From: JAOUEA01 sp038249195
GTDB taxonomy: Bacteria > Actinomycetota > UBA4738 > HRBIN12
DNA length: 64,000 bases
Reading direction: 5' to 3'
Assembly: GCA_038249195.1 (NCBI GenBank)
Contig: JBBRWM010000003.1
Location: 186,001-250,000, forward strand
The translations under genes were made by a program, and so were the position numbers. The notes under the pieces are model-generated. The model was given only the letters and a program-made list of their open reading frames with translations, searched no databases and had not been told where the DNA came from. Below are positions 7,601 to 16,656 of the stretch, in pieces. Every line of letters starts with the position of its first letter. Position 1 is the stretch's first letter.

Positions 7601-9906
7601 CAGGGCACGCTCCTCATGGGGTCACGTGGCCGCGGGAAGCGCACGCGTGGCATCCCCTTCGTCATGCCCCACTCCTCGATCGGCCAGCGGCGGCGTCGGG
7701 CGAACCTGAACAGCGCGGCGTCGGGCGAGACGGCCACCGGGTTGCCCACGGCCCGCAAGAGCGGCAGGTCGCTGTAGGAGTCCGCGTAGGCGTAGGAATG
7801 CTTGAGATCGACATCCTCCAGGAGTGCGTAGCGCTTCAACCAGGCCGCGCGCGCCTCACCCACGAGCGGCGGCTGGGACATGAACCCGGTGTAGCGGCCG
7901 TCGCGCACCGCGAGCTCGGCGCCGATCACCACGTCGAACAGCGGCGCGAGCGACCGGATGAACGGTTCGGCCGCCGCGGTGATGAGGACCGTGCGATGAC
8001 CGGCCGCGCGGTGCGCGCGGATACGCCGGATCGCCGCCGCGCTAGCCTTCTGCAGCATGAACTCGCCCACGTGGTCGCTCACGAGCCGGTCGATGCCCTC
8101 CACGCTCGCACCCTCGTAACGCCGGAAGAACGTGCGCAGGAAGTCCCCTCGATCGCGCCGGTCGACCTGGAGGTAGCCGGGGATCTTCGAGAACACGTCG
8201 AACAGCTCGGCGGGCCACTCGTCCGAGGGCAGGTCGGCCATGCGCGTCCATACGTAGGACTCCACCACGTTGGACGTGATGATGGTCCCCTCCATGTCGA
8301 ACACGGCCACCACCAGCTCGTCGCGAGATTCGATCGTCACCACAGGCTTCGCGCGATCGCGGCGCGACAGCTCCCGCAGGCCTTGCACCACGGCCGGCGT
8401 GTGCACGTCGCGCAGATAGTGCTTCCAGTCCACCATCGCCACGTCGAACGGGAACCGCGGCTTGTCCTCGGCGCTCATGGACGCGAACAGCGCGAGCGTT
8501 CGGTCGTCCGTGTACACGACCTCGGTCTCCGTATACATCCCGTACAGGTCGCTGTAGCGCTTCACGAAGTCCACGCGAGCCTTGTCCCGATCCACGCGAT
8601 TCACGGCGTCGCGCATCGCCTTGGACTTGGGCAGATGCGTGACGACCTGTTCGGCCACGTCGGTGAAGCGCTCCGCCCGCTTCAGCAGCCGTTCCACCTT
8701 GAGCCGCCCCGGGAACTCCCAATCGGGCACCTTGTGCTCGCCGCGCCCGCGTTCGGGCAGGGGGTGCTCTTCGAAATAGCCGCGGATCCATTCGTACAGT
8801 TCGAAGAAACGCAGCGGGTTGCGAGCGCCCGAGCTCACGTTGAAGTGGCACGCGTCGTCGCCGGGGACGGGCGGGTTCGCGGCCACGGCCAGGAGCGCGT
8901 TCACCACGAAATCCACGGGGACGAGGTCGATGATGCCCTCGGGGATCCCCGGGAATTCGGGGATCTGGCCCAGGCCGTAGGCACGGATGATGGGGTCGGC
9001 CATCTTGAACCCGTCGATCCAGCCGGGGAACGGATGCAGGTACGCCGACTCGATGATCGAGGGTCGCACGATCGACAGCGGCAGCCCCTCCGCGGCGGCG
9101 AGCTCCTCGATCGCGCGCTCACCCATGGCCTTCGTGAACGTGTACACGTCCGGCCATCCCAGCGATCGCGCGCGCATGCGCCCGTACTCGACGAGGCGCT
9201 TGGTCACCCACCGCTGGCGACGCTCCTCCGCGTCGTCGGCAACGGTGGAGGGTCCGGCCCGCTCGTGCTCCTTGCGTGCGGCGTCCAGGAAGGAGCCAAG
9301 CATCTCGGGCTTGCGGGACTGCGCCTCCACGTCGCCGCGCGCCTGCAACGCCATCTCCAGCTCCAGCCGGTAGTCCACGCCGTGGTCGAGCGGGCCCTCG
9401 GGGATGACCCCTTTGCGAACCCCGGCGACGTAGGCGGTCGAGACGTGCACGAGCGAGGGCCGGGAGCCTCCGTTCACGACACCGTGATACAGGTTCATGG
9501 CACCCTGCACGTTGGTCTGGAACCCCTCGTCGATGGGCGGATCGAAGCTCACCGAAGCCGCCGAGTGCATCGCCACGTCGATGTCGCCGGGGATCTGCGG
9601 CACGCCGCGGCCGAAATCCGCGTCGATCACCTCGACCCGTTCGTCAAGGAGCTTGACCAATCCATCGTTGCCGATCCGCTCGCGCAGCCCATCGAAGGCC
9701 GGCTTGCGGAGCAGGTACTCGACCCGCTCGCGGCTGGTCGCGGCGTTCTGGGAACGCACGAGCAGCGCGACCCGCGTGTCGGGGAAGTCCGCAAGCATGC
9801 GTTCGAACACCACCTGCGCCAGGAAACCCGTGACGCCGGTGAGCAGCATCCGCTTGCCGGCGAGCCGCTCAACGATCGAAGGGGCGGTCCCCTCCCGCTC
9901 CGCCAT
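7600..9906 (-). CDS. Fatty-acyl-CoA reductase fused to HAD-IB phosphatase-like domain
   Basis: The N-terminal ~520 residues form an extended SDR of the male-sterility/fatty-acyl-CoA reductase type: TGVTGFL (residues 23-29), HVSTAYVAG, catalytic YTFTK, then a FAR-C-like segment (TDDRTLALFASMSAED). The C-terminal ~230 residues are HAD-IB: FDMEGTI, ITAAAEPF and DSYSDLPLL. The first HAD motif has Glu where the acid/base Asp is normally found (DMEGT versus DxDGT). Expected activity is NADPH-dependent reduction of acyl-CoA to aldehyde or alcohol, with a phosphatase-like partner activity of unknown substrate. It is the first gene of the operon, starts without a Shine-Dalgarno sequence, and is preceded by a palindromic operator. 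Confidence 0.85.
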   Translation of the reverse strand: MAEREGTAPSIVERLAGKRMLLTGVTGFLAQVVFERMLADFPDTRVALLVRSQNAATSRERVEYLLRKPAFDGLRERIGNDGLVKLLDERVEVIDADFGRGVPQIPGDIDVAMHSAASVSFDPPIDEGFQTNVQGAMNLYHGVVNGGSRPSLVHVSTAYVAGVRKGVIPEGPLDHGVDYRLELEMALQARGDVEAQSRKPEMLGSFLDAARKEHERAGPSTVADDAEERRQRWVTKRLVEYGRMRARSLGWPDVYTFTKAMGERAIEELAAAEGLPLSIVRPSIIESAYLHPFPGWIDGFKMADPIIRAYGLGQIPEFPGIPEGIIDLVPVDFVVNALLAVAANPPVPGDDACHFNVSSGARNPLRFFELYEWIRGYFEEHPLPERGRGEHKVPDWEFPGRLKVERLLKRAERFTDVAEQVVTHLPKSKAMRDAVNRVDRDKARVDFVKRYSDLYGMYTETEVVYTDDRTLALFASMSAEDKPRFPFDVAMVDWKHYLRDVHTPAVVQGLRELSRRDRAKPVVTIESRDELVVAVFDMEGTIITSNVVESYVWTRMADLPSDEWPAELFDVFSKIPGYLQVDRRDRGDFLRTFFRRYEGASVEGIDRLVSDHVGEFMLQKASAAAIRRIRAHRAAGHRTVLITAAAEPFIRSLAPLFDVVIGAELAVRDGRYTGFMSQPPLVGEARAAWLKRYALLEDVDLKHSYAYADSYSDLPLLRAVGNPVAVSPDAALFRFARRRRWPIEEWGMTKGMPRVRFPRPRDPMRSVP

Positions 9907-9912
9907 GCGCAG

Positions 9913-9918
9913 AGTATG
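9913..9918 (-). promoter_or_regulatory. -10 box (CATACT) of the acyl-CoA reductase operon
   Basis: CATACT lies 6 nt before the ATG at 9906, with TTGTCT 18 bp further upstream as a -35. Transcription would start at the ATG, giving a leaderless message. Confidence 0.5.
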
Positions 9919-9923
9919 CCTTC

Positions 9924-9939
9924 TCTACCGGTTGGTAGA
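9924..9939 (-). promoter_or_regulatory. TetR-type operator palindrome
   Basis: TCTACC (9924-9929) and GGTAGA (9934-9939) are perfect inverted repeats around GGTT. The site lies between and overlapping the predicted -35 and -10 of the operon that ends with a TetR gene. Autorepression through this site is the simplest reading. Confidence 0.65.
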
Positions 9940-9966
9940 CAAGTCCGGGGACTCGTCGACGCAGAG

Positions 9967-10323
9967 CTAACTCGGTCCGGCGGACCTCTTGCGCCAGGGC
10001 ACGACGCCGTCGACCTCCACGTCGATCGCGAAGCTCAGCAGGACCCGCACCAGCACGATGAGCGCCAGCGTGAGGGCGCCCGACAGCGACGGCGTGAGCG
10101 TGATCGTCCGGATGATGTCGGCGATCACCAGGATCTCCAGCCCGAGCAGGATGCCGCGGCCCAGCCGGGCGCGGAGGTCGACGAACGCCTGCGACGAGGA
10201 CCTCCCGCGGGCGAGCTCGGCCACGTATCCCAGGAGCGCCGCCACGGCGGCGACGACGAGGATGACGACGCCGATGGCCTCGAAGGTCTTCACGGCGGTC
10301 TCCATGACGTCGATGAAGCTCAC
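9967..10323 (-). CDS. DUF1622 family membrane protein
   Basis: A 118-residue protein with hydrophobic segments at about residues 15-35, 58-75 and 80-100, fitting three membrane helices. The central RARLGRGILLGLEILVIADI is characteristic of DUF1622, a family of unknown function. The GTG start at 10323 sits 6 nt after a TAGGGT box, consistent with leaderless translation. It ends 60 bp before the acyl-CoA reductase and is separated from it by that operon's operator, so it is probably its own unit. Confidence 0.75.
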   Translation of the reverse strand: MSFIDVMETAVKTFEAIGVVILVVAAVAALLGYVAELARGRSSSQAFVDLRARLGRGILLGLEILVIADIIRTITLTPSLSGALTLALIVLVRVLLSFAIDVEVDGVVPWRKRSAGPS

Positions 10324-10329
10324 GGCGCG

Positions 10330-10335
10330 ACCCTA
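10330..10335 (-). promoter_or_regulatory. -10 box (TAGGGT), leaderless DUF1622 gene
   Basis: TAGGGT ends 6 nt before the GTG at 10323. Confidence 0.5.
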
Positions 10336-10366
10336 CCCCAGGTCCGGAGCCGTTGGAACGAGCGCG

Positions 10367-11398
10367 CTACCGAGTGAACAGGTGCTCGGCGATCTGGACG
10401 GCGTTGAGGGCGGCGCCCTTGCGGAGGTTGTCCGCACAGCTGAACAACGCCAGCGCATCCGGGCGATCGGGCACCTGCCGCACCCGCCCCACCAGCGCGA
10501 GATCGCCGCCGGCGGCCGCCAAAGGGGTGGGGAACACGGCGTTCGCGGGATCGTCCCGCAGCTCGACGCCCGGAGCCGAGGCCAGCAACTCGCGCGCTTC
10601 GGCGACGGTGATCGGGCGGTCGAACTCCGCCAGGATCGAGACCCCGTGGCCGGCGATGACCGGGACGCGGACGCTGGTGGCCATCACCGGGAGAAGGGGC
10701 AGGCCCAAGACCTTGCGGGGCTCCGCCATCATCTTCGTCTCCTCGCCGGTGAAGCCGTCCTCGTCGAAGCTGCCGATCTGCGGGATCACGTTGTAGGCGA
10801 TGGTGGTGCCGAACGTCGGGCCCGCGGGGAGGGCGTCGTGCTCCGGATGCATGAGCGAAGGCTCGTCCCCACGGAGCTTCTCGACCTGCTCCAGGAGCTC
10901 CGTCACGCCGTGCTGGCCGGCGCCGCTCACCGACTGGTAGGACGAGAGCGCAAGCGACCGCAGGCCCGCGGCGCGGTGAAGCGGCGCCAGGGGAAGGACG
11001 GCCGTGATCGTCGTGCAGTTGGGGACGGCCACGATCGTGGGCGATCCCTCGAGGGCCTCGGGATTGACCTCGGGCACACACAGCGGCACCGCCGGATCCT
11101 CGCGGAACGCGCTGGAGTTGTCGACGCACGTGACGCCCATGGCCGATGCCTGGGGGATGAACGAGCGCGCGACCGCGGCACCGGCGCTCACGAGGGCGAG
11201 GTCGACATCGCGAAGGGCATCGAGTGAGAGCTCCTTCACCGGGTGCTCCGAGTCCGCGAACGCGACGGTGGCCCCCACGGAGCGGGCCGAGGCGAGCGGC
11301 ACGAACGCGTCGACCGGAAACGCGCGCTCCTGCAGGATCCGCGTCATCTCCCGGCCGACCGCTCCCGTGGCTCCGACGACGGCGACTCGCATGGTCAT
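10367..11398 (-). CDS. asd: Aspartate-semialdehyde dehydrogenase
   Basis: Reduces aspartyl phosphate to aspartate semialdehyde for lysine, methionine and threonine synthesis. The 343-residue product has the N-terminal NADP loop VAVVGATGAVGRE, the catalytic cysteine in VPNCTT, and SYQSVSGAG typical of the family. It follows lysC by 26 bp, the usual pairing. A second ATG at 11392 (MRVAVVGATG) matches homologue starts slightly better and lies 9 nt after a TAGGGT (11402-11407), so an internal promoter is possible. Confidence 0.96.
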   Translation of the reverse strand: MTMRVAVVGATGAVGREMTRILQERAFPVDAFVPLASARSVGATVAFADSEHPVKELSLDALRDVDLALVSAGAAVARSFIPQASAMGVTCVDNSSAFREDPAVPLCVPEVNPEALEGSPTIVAVPNCTTITAVLPLAPLHRAAGLRSLALSSYQSVSGAGQHGVTELLEQVEKLRGDEPSLMHPEHDALPAGPTFGTTIAYNVIPQIGSFDEDGFTGEETKMMAEPRKVLGLPLLPVMATSVRVPVIAGHGVSILAEFDRPITVAEARELLASAPGVELRDDPANAVFPTPLAAAGGDLALVGRVRQVPDRPDALALFSCADNLRKGAALNAVQIAEHLFTR

Positions 11399-11424
11399 CT
11401 CACCCTACAGGGGGTCCCACGGCG

Positions 11425-12663
11425 CTAGACGTCCGCCGATGCGCCGGACGCGTCAAGCTTGAAGCGCGTGTGGATCACCTGCACTGCGCGCGGACCGTCG
11501 TCGCGGCGGATCACGCACGAGATGCGGATCGGCGACGTGGAGATCATCTCGATATTGATGCCCTCGGCCGCGAGCACGTCGAACATATCGGCGGCCACGC
11601 CCGGATGGCTCTTCATCCCCGCGCCCACCAGCGAGACCTTGGCGATGGCGTCGTCCACCGTGAACCCCTCCGCGCCCACCTCCTTGACGACGCGCTCCAT
11701 CACGTTCTGCAGCTTCGGCACGTCCGCGCGCGGCGCCGTGAAGGAGAGGTCGGTCGCACCCTCGTGGGAGACGTTCTGCACGATCATGTCGATGCTGACG
11801 CCGTCGTCCGCGATGGCCTTGAACACGGTGGCGGCCACGCCGGGCTGATCCGGAACGCGGCCGAGCGTGACCTTCGCTTCTTCGGTATCCAGCGCCACGC
11901 CCGAGATCAACACGCCTTCCATGGGTACCTCCACCTCCTGCACCCAGGTGCCGGGTGCGTCGTCGAACGAGGACCGAACGTGCAGGCGCACGCCGTGGCG
12001 CCGCGCGTACTCCACGGACCTCGCGTTCAGGACCCTCGCGCCCGCGGCGGCCAGCTCCAGCATCTCTTCGTAGGAGATGCGGTCGATCTTGCGCGCGCTC
12101 GGCTCCAGGCGCGGGTCGGTCGTGAAGACGCCGGCCACGTCCGTGTGGATCTCGCAGACCTCGGCGCCGAGCGCCACCGCCATGGCCACCGCGGTGGTAT
12201 CGGACCCACCGCGTCCGAGCGTGGTGATCTCCAGCGAGGATGTCGAGAGGCCCTGGAATCCGGCGATGATGACGACGCTGCCAGCTGCCAGGGCCTCGAT
12301 GATGCGCTTGGGTCTGATCTCGACGATCTTCGCGGCGCCGTGCTGGGTGTCGGTCATGATGCCGGCCTGCGAGCCCGTGTAGCTCGCGGCCCTGCACCCG
12401 CGCGCATTGATCGCGATCCCCAGCAGGGCCATGGCGATGCGCTCGCCGGACGTGAGCAGCATGTCCAGCTCGCGCGGCTCTGGGATCGGCGCAATGGCAT
12501 GGGCCATGGCCAGGAGGTCGTCGGTGGAATCGCCCATGGCGGAGATGACGACGACCACGTCGTTGCCCGTCTCGCGCGCATGCACGACCCGGTCGGCCAC
12601 GGCCTGGATCCGCTGAACGGATCCGACCGAGGAGCCGCCGTACTTCTGGACGATGATAGGCAT
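11425..12663 (-). CDS. lysC: Aspartate kinase
   Basis: Phosphorylates aspartate, the first and regulated step of the aspartate family pathway. The 412 residues start with IVQKYGGSSVGS (kinase signature), contain LGRGGSDTTAVA and TDVAGVFTTDPR, and end in two ACT domains (GVSIDMIVQNVS and MSFDVLAAEGINIEMIS-like segments) that normally bind lysine and/or threonine. The size suggests one gene encoding the alpha subunit with an internal beta start possible. It heads the lysC-asd operon. Confidence 0.96.
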   Translation of the reverse strand: MPIIVQKYGGSSVGSVQRIQAVADRVVHARETGNDVVVVISAMGDSTDDLLAMAHAIAPIPEPRELDMLLTSGERIAMALLGIAINARGCRAASYTGSQAGIMTDTQHGAAKIVEIRPKRIIEALAAGSVVIIAGFQGLSTSSLEITTLGRGGSDTTAVAMAVALGAEVCEIHTDVAGVFTTDPRLEPSARKIDRISYEEMLELAAAGARVLNARSVEYARRHGVRLHVRSSFDDAPGTWVQEVEVPMEGVLISGVALDTEEAKVTLGRVPDQPGVAATVFKAIADDGVSIDMIVQNVSHEGATDLSFTAPRADVPKLQNVMERVVKEVGAEGFTVDDAIAKVSLVGAGMKSHPGVAADMFDVLAAEGINIEMISTSPIRISCVIRRDDGPRAVQVIHTRFKLDASGASADV

Positions 12664-12715
12664 GGGGCGCCGCTCCGGCCGTTCGGGGAACTGCGAGTCT
12701 ATCGGGCCTCCGGGC

Positions 12716-14839
12716 TCACCCCGGTAGCGAGACCCCCAGGGCGCGGCGCAGGAACGCCACCTCGATCAGGAGCATCGACTCCGCGGCGCGCTCGTCCGTG
12801 GGCCGATGCGTGATGCCCGAGAGCGGGATCATCGAATGCCCCCGGCCGGCCTCCATGAGCGCCTTCGACATCCGCAGCGAATGCGTGACGTACACGTTGT
12901 CGTCGGCGATCCCGTGCACGATGAGCAGCTCGCCTCGCAGGTTATCCGCGTCCTGCACTAGGTCCGCGTTCTCGTAGGCCTCGGGGTGCGACGCCGGGGT
13001 TCCGAGGTAGCGCTCGGTGTAGTGCGTGTCGTACAACCGCATGTCCACCACGGGCGCCCCGGCGATCCCGGCGTGGAAGACGTCGGGACGTCGCAGGAGC
13101 GCGGCGAGCGTGAGGTATCCGCCGAAGGACCAACCACGGATCGCCACCTTGGACACGTCCAGGAACGCGTAGCGATCCGCGGCCGCCTCGAGCGCCGCGA
13201 CCTGATCCGCGAGGGCGAGATCGACGAGATCGTGGTGCACGGCCTGCTCCCAGGCCACGCCTCGGTTGGGCGTGCCGCGGCCGTCGGCCACGATCACGAC
13301 GAACCCCTGGTCGGCGAGCCACTGCGATTCCAGGAGCGCGCGCCGAGCTCGCACGACGCGGCCGTGCCCTGGACCTCCGTACGGATCGAGGAGGACGGGC
13401 AGGGACGCCGACGGTTCTGCGCCGCCGGGCGTGAGAACCGCCGTGCGGAGCGCCGCCTCCCCGAGTGAGAGGAACATGGGCGCCCCCGAGATGACCGGCG
13501 TCTCGACGGATCGCCCGAACGTGTGGGCCGGAGCGCCGTTGCGCGACAAGACGCTCTCGGGCAGGGACCGATCCGAGGTCTCCGACACCATCACCAGGAG
13601 CCCACCCCCGGCCGCCGCCGCGTGGACCCCCGGCTCGTGGCTGAGCCGCTCGAGGCCGCCGTCGCGGGCCAGGCGCCACACGTGCACCTCGGTGGGTTCC
13701 TCGGTCGCGCGGAACACCACATCCTCGCCCGCGGCGACGACTCCAACCACCTGGAGGCCCGGAGGGGTGACGGGTTCGTCGTCGATCAGCAGGCGCCGCG
13801 TGTCGTCGCGGTGCGCGGCCGTGAGGAGGCGGCCGCCGGACAGCCAGGCCGGGACACCAGGCACGAGCTGGGTCCAGGTGTCGTCGTGATCGGACCACAC
13901 GATCTCCGTCGCGCCCGTTGCTGGATCGATCGCGAGCACCTGGATGTCGCGTTGATCGCGGGACTGGACGAGCGCGAGCGGCGGCCCCTCATCGGTCCAG
14001 GAGACCGCCCCCACGTACTCGAACCCGTCGCGATCCCAGGCCACGTCCACGACGCCACCGTCGAGTCCGACGACGTGGAGGGTCACGACCGCGTTCGGGC
14101 CTCCCGCCTGGGGGTAGCGAACGGCCCGGGGTGTGGCGGCGGGCTCGATCGGCGAGGCGATGTGCCACTCGGGGACGGCTCGCTCGTCGACGCGGGCCAC
14201 CAAGAGCCGCGCGCCGTCCGGCGCCCACCAGTACCCGCGCTGGCGGCCCATCTCTTCGGCGGCGACGAACTCCGCGAGCCCCCACCGGATACCGGGATCG
14301 TCGTCGTGGACGAGCCGGCGGTCCGATCCGTCGGCCACGCCCAGGATGCGGAGCGCACCGTCATGGACGTAGGCCACCCGGGCTCCGGTGGGATCGGGTC
14401 GGGCGTCGAACGCGAGGCCCACAGGCTCCAAGGTCCTGACGCCTCCTTCGCGCAGATCGGCCAACATCAGCCGGCTACCGAGCACGAACGCGGCCACGCC
14501 GAGGTCGCGGTCGGTCGCGAACGCGACCACGCCGGCCTGCCGCTCGCCGGCGCGCTCCCTCCGGTCCCGCTCCTGCGGCGTGAGTGGCTCCTCGTCGGAG
14601 CCCGGATCGAACACGATCCGCTCACGGTCCTCGGCTACGTCGTAGACCCAGAGCGCCGCGTTCGGATCGGAACCGGAAGGGGAACGGAGGAAGACCACGC
14701 GAGACCCGTCGGGCGCCAGCGCGAACGCCCGCGGCAACCCGAGGTTGAACCCACGGGTGCGTGCGGCCTGGCGCGGGAACGAGTCGCTCAGCGGGGCCTC
14801 CTGGCCGGCAGACGGGCTCGTCACGCTAGCACCGCGCAC
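12716..14839 (-). CDS. S9 family peptidase (dipeptidyl-peptidase IV/prolyl oligopeptidase type)
   Basis: A 707-residue two-domain serine peptidase. The N-terminal ~450 residues are beta-propeller-like repeats (for example FNLGLPRAFALAPDGSRVVF). The C-terminal alpha/beta-hydrolase domain has the nucleophile in GWSFGGYLT, the Asp in HGIADDNVYV and the His in SGITHRPTDE, the classical triad order. No signal peptide is evident, so it is probably cytoplasmic. The start is GTG at 14839; a GTG five codons later is equally possible. It lies 53 bp upstream of lysC and is divergent from the ECF sigma gene. Confidence 0.93.
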   Translation of the reverse strand: MRGASVTSPSAGQEAPLSDSFPRQAARTRGFNLGLPRAFALAPDGSRVVFLRSPSGSDPNAALWVYDVAEDRERIVFDPGSDEEPLTPQERDRRERAGERQAGVVAFATDRDLGVAAFVLGSRLMLADLREGGVRTLEPVGLAFDARPDPTGARVAYVHDGALRILGVADGSDRRLVHDDDPGIRWGLAEFVAAEEMGRQRGYWWAPDGARLLVARVDERAVPEWHIASPIEPAATPRAVRYPQAGGPNAVVTLHVVGLDGGVVDVAWDRDGFEYVGAVSWTDEGPPLALVQSRDQRDIQVLAIDPATGATEIVWSDHDDTWTQLVPGVPAWLSGGRLLTAAHRDDTRRLLIDDEPVTPPGLQVVGVVAAGEDVVFRATEEPTEVHVWRLARDGGLERLSHEPGVHAAAAGGGLLVMVSETSDRSLPESVLSRNGAPAHTFGRSVETPVISGAPMFLSLGEAALRTAVLTPGGAEPSASLPVLLDPYGGPGHGRVVRARRALLESQWLADQGFVVIVADGRGTPNRGVAWEQAVHHDLVDLALADQVAALEAAADRYAFLDVSKVAIRGWSFGGYLTLAALLRRPDVFHAGIAGAPVVDMRLYDTHYTERYLGTPASHPEAYENADLVQDADNLRGELLIVHGIADDNVYVTHSLRMSKALMEAGRGHSMIPLSGITHRPTDERAAESMLLIEVAFLRRALGVSLPG

Positions 14840-14854
14840 GGCAAGGCCGCGCCG

Positions 14855-14881
14855 GGAACCACCGACGGTGCCCCGGGCGTC
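14855..14881 (+). promoter_or_regulatory. Candidate ECF-type promoter upstream of the sigma gene
   Basis: GGAACC and CGTC are separated by 17 nt, the arrangement common in ECF sigma promoters. Autoregulation would follow, but this is a short motif in GC-rich DNA. Confidence 0.3.
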
Positions 14882-14962
14882 GGAGCGCTGTCACACGCAC
14901 AGCCCCTCGCGGCATGATGGATGGACGTACCCGCAACGCGAGACGACCCGGTCGGAGGCAGC

Positions 14963-15547
14963 GTGCCGCACGAGCGAACCGACAGCGAGCTCCTGATCGC
15001 GTCCCGCAGCGACGGTGAGGCGTTCTCGGAGCTCTATCGCCGTCACGCCGAGGATCTCCTGCGCTACTTCGCGCGCCGGACGCTCGATCCGGAGACCGCC
15101 GCTGAGCTCACCGCGGAGACGTTCGCCGAGGCGTTCGCCTCGCGCGCCCGCTACACGGAGCAAGGAGTGAACGGCGTGGCATGGATCTACGGGATCGCTC
15201 GTCACCGGCTCGGACGTTTCTTCCGCTCCGGCCGCGTCGACGCCGCGGCGCGACGCAAGCTGGGCATGCCCGAACGCGAACTCCCGCTCGAGGACTACGA
15301 GCGCATCGAGGACCTCATCGACTTCGCGCCGATCCGGGAGGCGCTCGTTCAGGCGCTCGAAACGTTGAATCCCACCCAGCGCGACGCGATGCGCCTGCGT
15401 GTGATCGACAGCCTCCCCTACCCGGAGGTCGCCGCACGACTGCATTGCACCGAACAGAGCGCGCGCCAGCGTGTCAGCCGAGGCCTGCGCCAGGTAGCGC
15501 TCGCGCTGCAGGCACGCGGCCTGGCCCTTACCACGGAGGTCGAGTGA
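14963..15547 (+). CDS. ECF-type RNA polymerase sigma factor
   Basis: Region sigma-2 (FSELYRRHAEDLLRYFARRT, then WIYGIARH) and region sigma-4 (LNPTQRDAMRLRVID with SLPYPEVAARLHCTEQSARQ) are both clear, without sigma-3, as in ECF sigma factors. The GTG at 14963 is preferred because GGAGG sits 4 nt before it; an in-frame ATG at 14921 would add 14 residues. The stop overlaps the start of the DUF4349 gene (TGATG), so the two are translationally coupled. Such coupling usually means the second gene controls the sigma factor. Confidence 0.92.
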   Translation: MPHERTDSELLIASRSDGEAFSELYRRHAEDLLRYFARRTLDPETAAELTAETFAEAFASRARYTEQGVNGVAWIYGIARHRLGRFFRSGRVDAAARRKLGMPERELPLEDYERIEDLIDFAPIREALVQALETLNPTQRDAMRLRVIDSLPYPEVAARLHCTEQSARQRVSRGLRQVALALQARGLALTTEVE

Positions 15548-16656
15548 TGAAGAGCGACATCCGCTTCCTCCAGCAGCTCGAAGAGGACCTTCGCGAGGCG
15601 GCAGCCCGAGAGGCAACCGCACCCGTCGAGATCGCGTCCCCAGCCGGGCCCTCGTCGCGCCGCCTTCCGGGACGCGAACGGCATTGGGGCTCGATCGCCG
15701 CCGCCCTGCTTGCGTTCCTGGTCTTGGCCGGCGGCGTCGGGTTCCTCACACAGAGCGGGTCGTCTTCGAACGACGCAGCCTTGCCCGCGGCGGCGGACGC
15801 AACGGGCGCGCCGAAGACGGGGGCCGACGTCGCGCAGACGGTGCCGGGGGTGCCGGCGCCCGCCCCGGCCAACAACCCGTCGCTCGGCAACCTCGAGGGC
15901 AGCGGCGGGGCCGTCCGGGGTTCGTCCGCCGCAGACCAGGCCGCCACCGGAAGCGCCTCCACCCCGCAAGCGGACCTGTCGAAGATCATCCGCGACGGCC
16001 GCATCGGCATCCAACTCCCGAACGGTGCGTTCTCCAGGAGCGTGGCAACCGTGACGCGGATCGCGCGCAACCAGGGGGGGATGGTGCTCGACGCCGCCAC
16101 GCAGAACGAGACCTCGGGAACCTTCACGCTGCGCGTCCCCGCGAAGCACTTCGACGCGGTCATGCTGCGGCTCCGCGCACTCGGCGCTGCCGACGGCGCG
16201 CAGATCCTCTATCAAGATGCCACCGGCCGCGACGTCACAGCGGACTTCGTCGACCTGCAGGCGCGCCTGAAGATCTCGAAGGGAACCAAGCAGCGCCTCG
16301 TGAGCCTCCAGTCCAAGGCCACGTCGGTCAGCGAGATCCTCTCGCTGGGCAACCAGATCGACCAGGTACAGCTCCAGATCGAGCAGATCCAGGGTCAGCT
16401 CAACCTCATCAACGACCAGGTGGCCGAGTCAACCGTCAAGGTGGCGCTGCGCGAACAGGACGCTGCGAACGACCCGGGCTCGGGCGTCGACAACCCCAGC
16501 CTGTCCTCCGCATGGGAGCGGTCCTTGCAGGGGTTCCTGCGCGTGTTGGGGGCCGTGATCGTGGGTCTGGGCTACCTGATCCCAGTCGCGCTGATCGCGG
16601 GCGGGATCTGGAGCGTCCTCACGCTGGTGCGGCGACGTCGTCGCGCAACCAGCTGA
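15547..16656 (+). CDS. DUF4349 domain membrane protein, possible sigma partner
   Basis: The 369-residue protein has a ~50-residue cytoplasmic N-terminus, a membrane helix (SIAAALLAFLVLAGGVGFL), a low-complexity Ala/Gly/Pro linker, the DUF4349 domain (IIRDGRIGIQLPNGAF onward) with a coiled-coil-like segment (QIDQVQLQIEQIQGQLNLIN), and a C-terminal helix ending in RRRRR. No zinc-binding HxxxCxxC anti-sigma motif is present. Coupling to the ECF gene suggests a membrane sensor or atypical anti-sigma factor, which is inference. Its 3' end overlaps the convergent DUF4272 gene by 38 bp. Confidence 0.8.
   Translation: MKSDIRFLQQLEEDLREAAAREATAPVEIASPAGPSSRRLPGRERHWGSIAAALLAFLVLAGGVGFLTQSGSSSNDAALPAAADATGAPKTGADVAQTVPGVPAPAPANNPSLGNLEGSGGAVRGSSAADQAATGSASTPQADLSKIIRDGRIGIQLPNGAFSRSVATVTRIARNQGGMVLDAATQNETSGTFTLRVPAKHFDAVMLRLRALGAADGAQILYQDATGRDVTADFVDLQARLKISKGTKQRLVSLQSKATSVSEILSLGNQIDQVQLQIEQIQGQLNLINDQVAESTVKVALREQDAANDPGSGVDNPSLSSAWERSLQGFLRVLGAVIVGLGYLIPVALIAGGIWSVLTLVRRRRRATS

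Noticed and set aside
4793..10377. Long plus-strand frames of 994 and 859 codons
   Set aside because: Both mirror the well-supported minus-strand lipid operon and lack family motifs or start signals.
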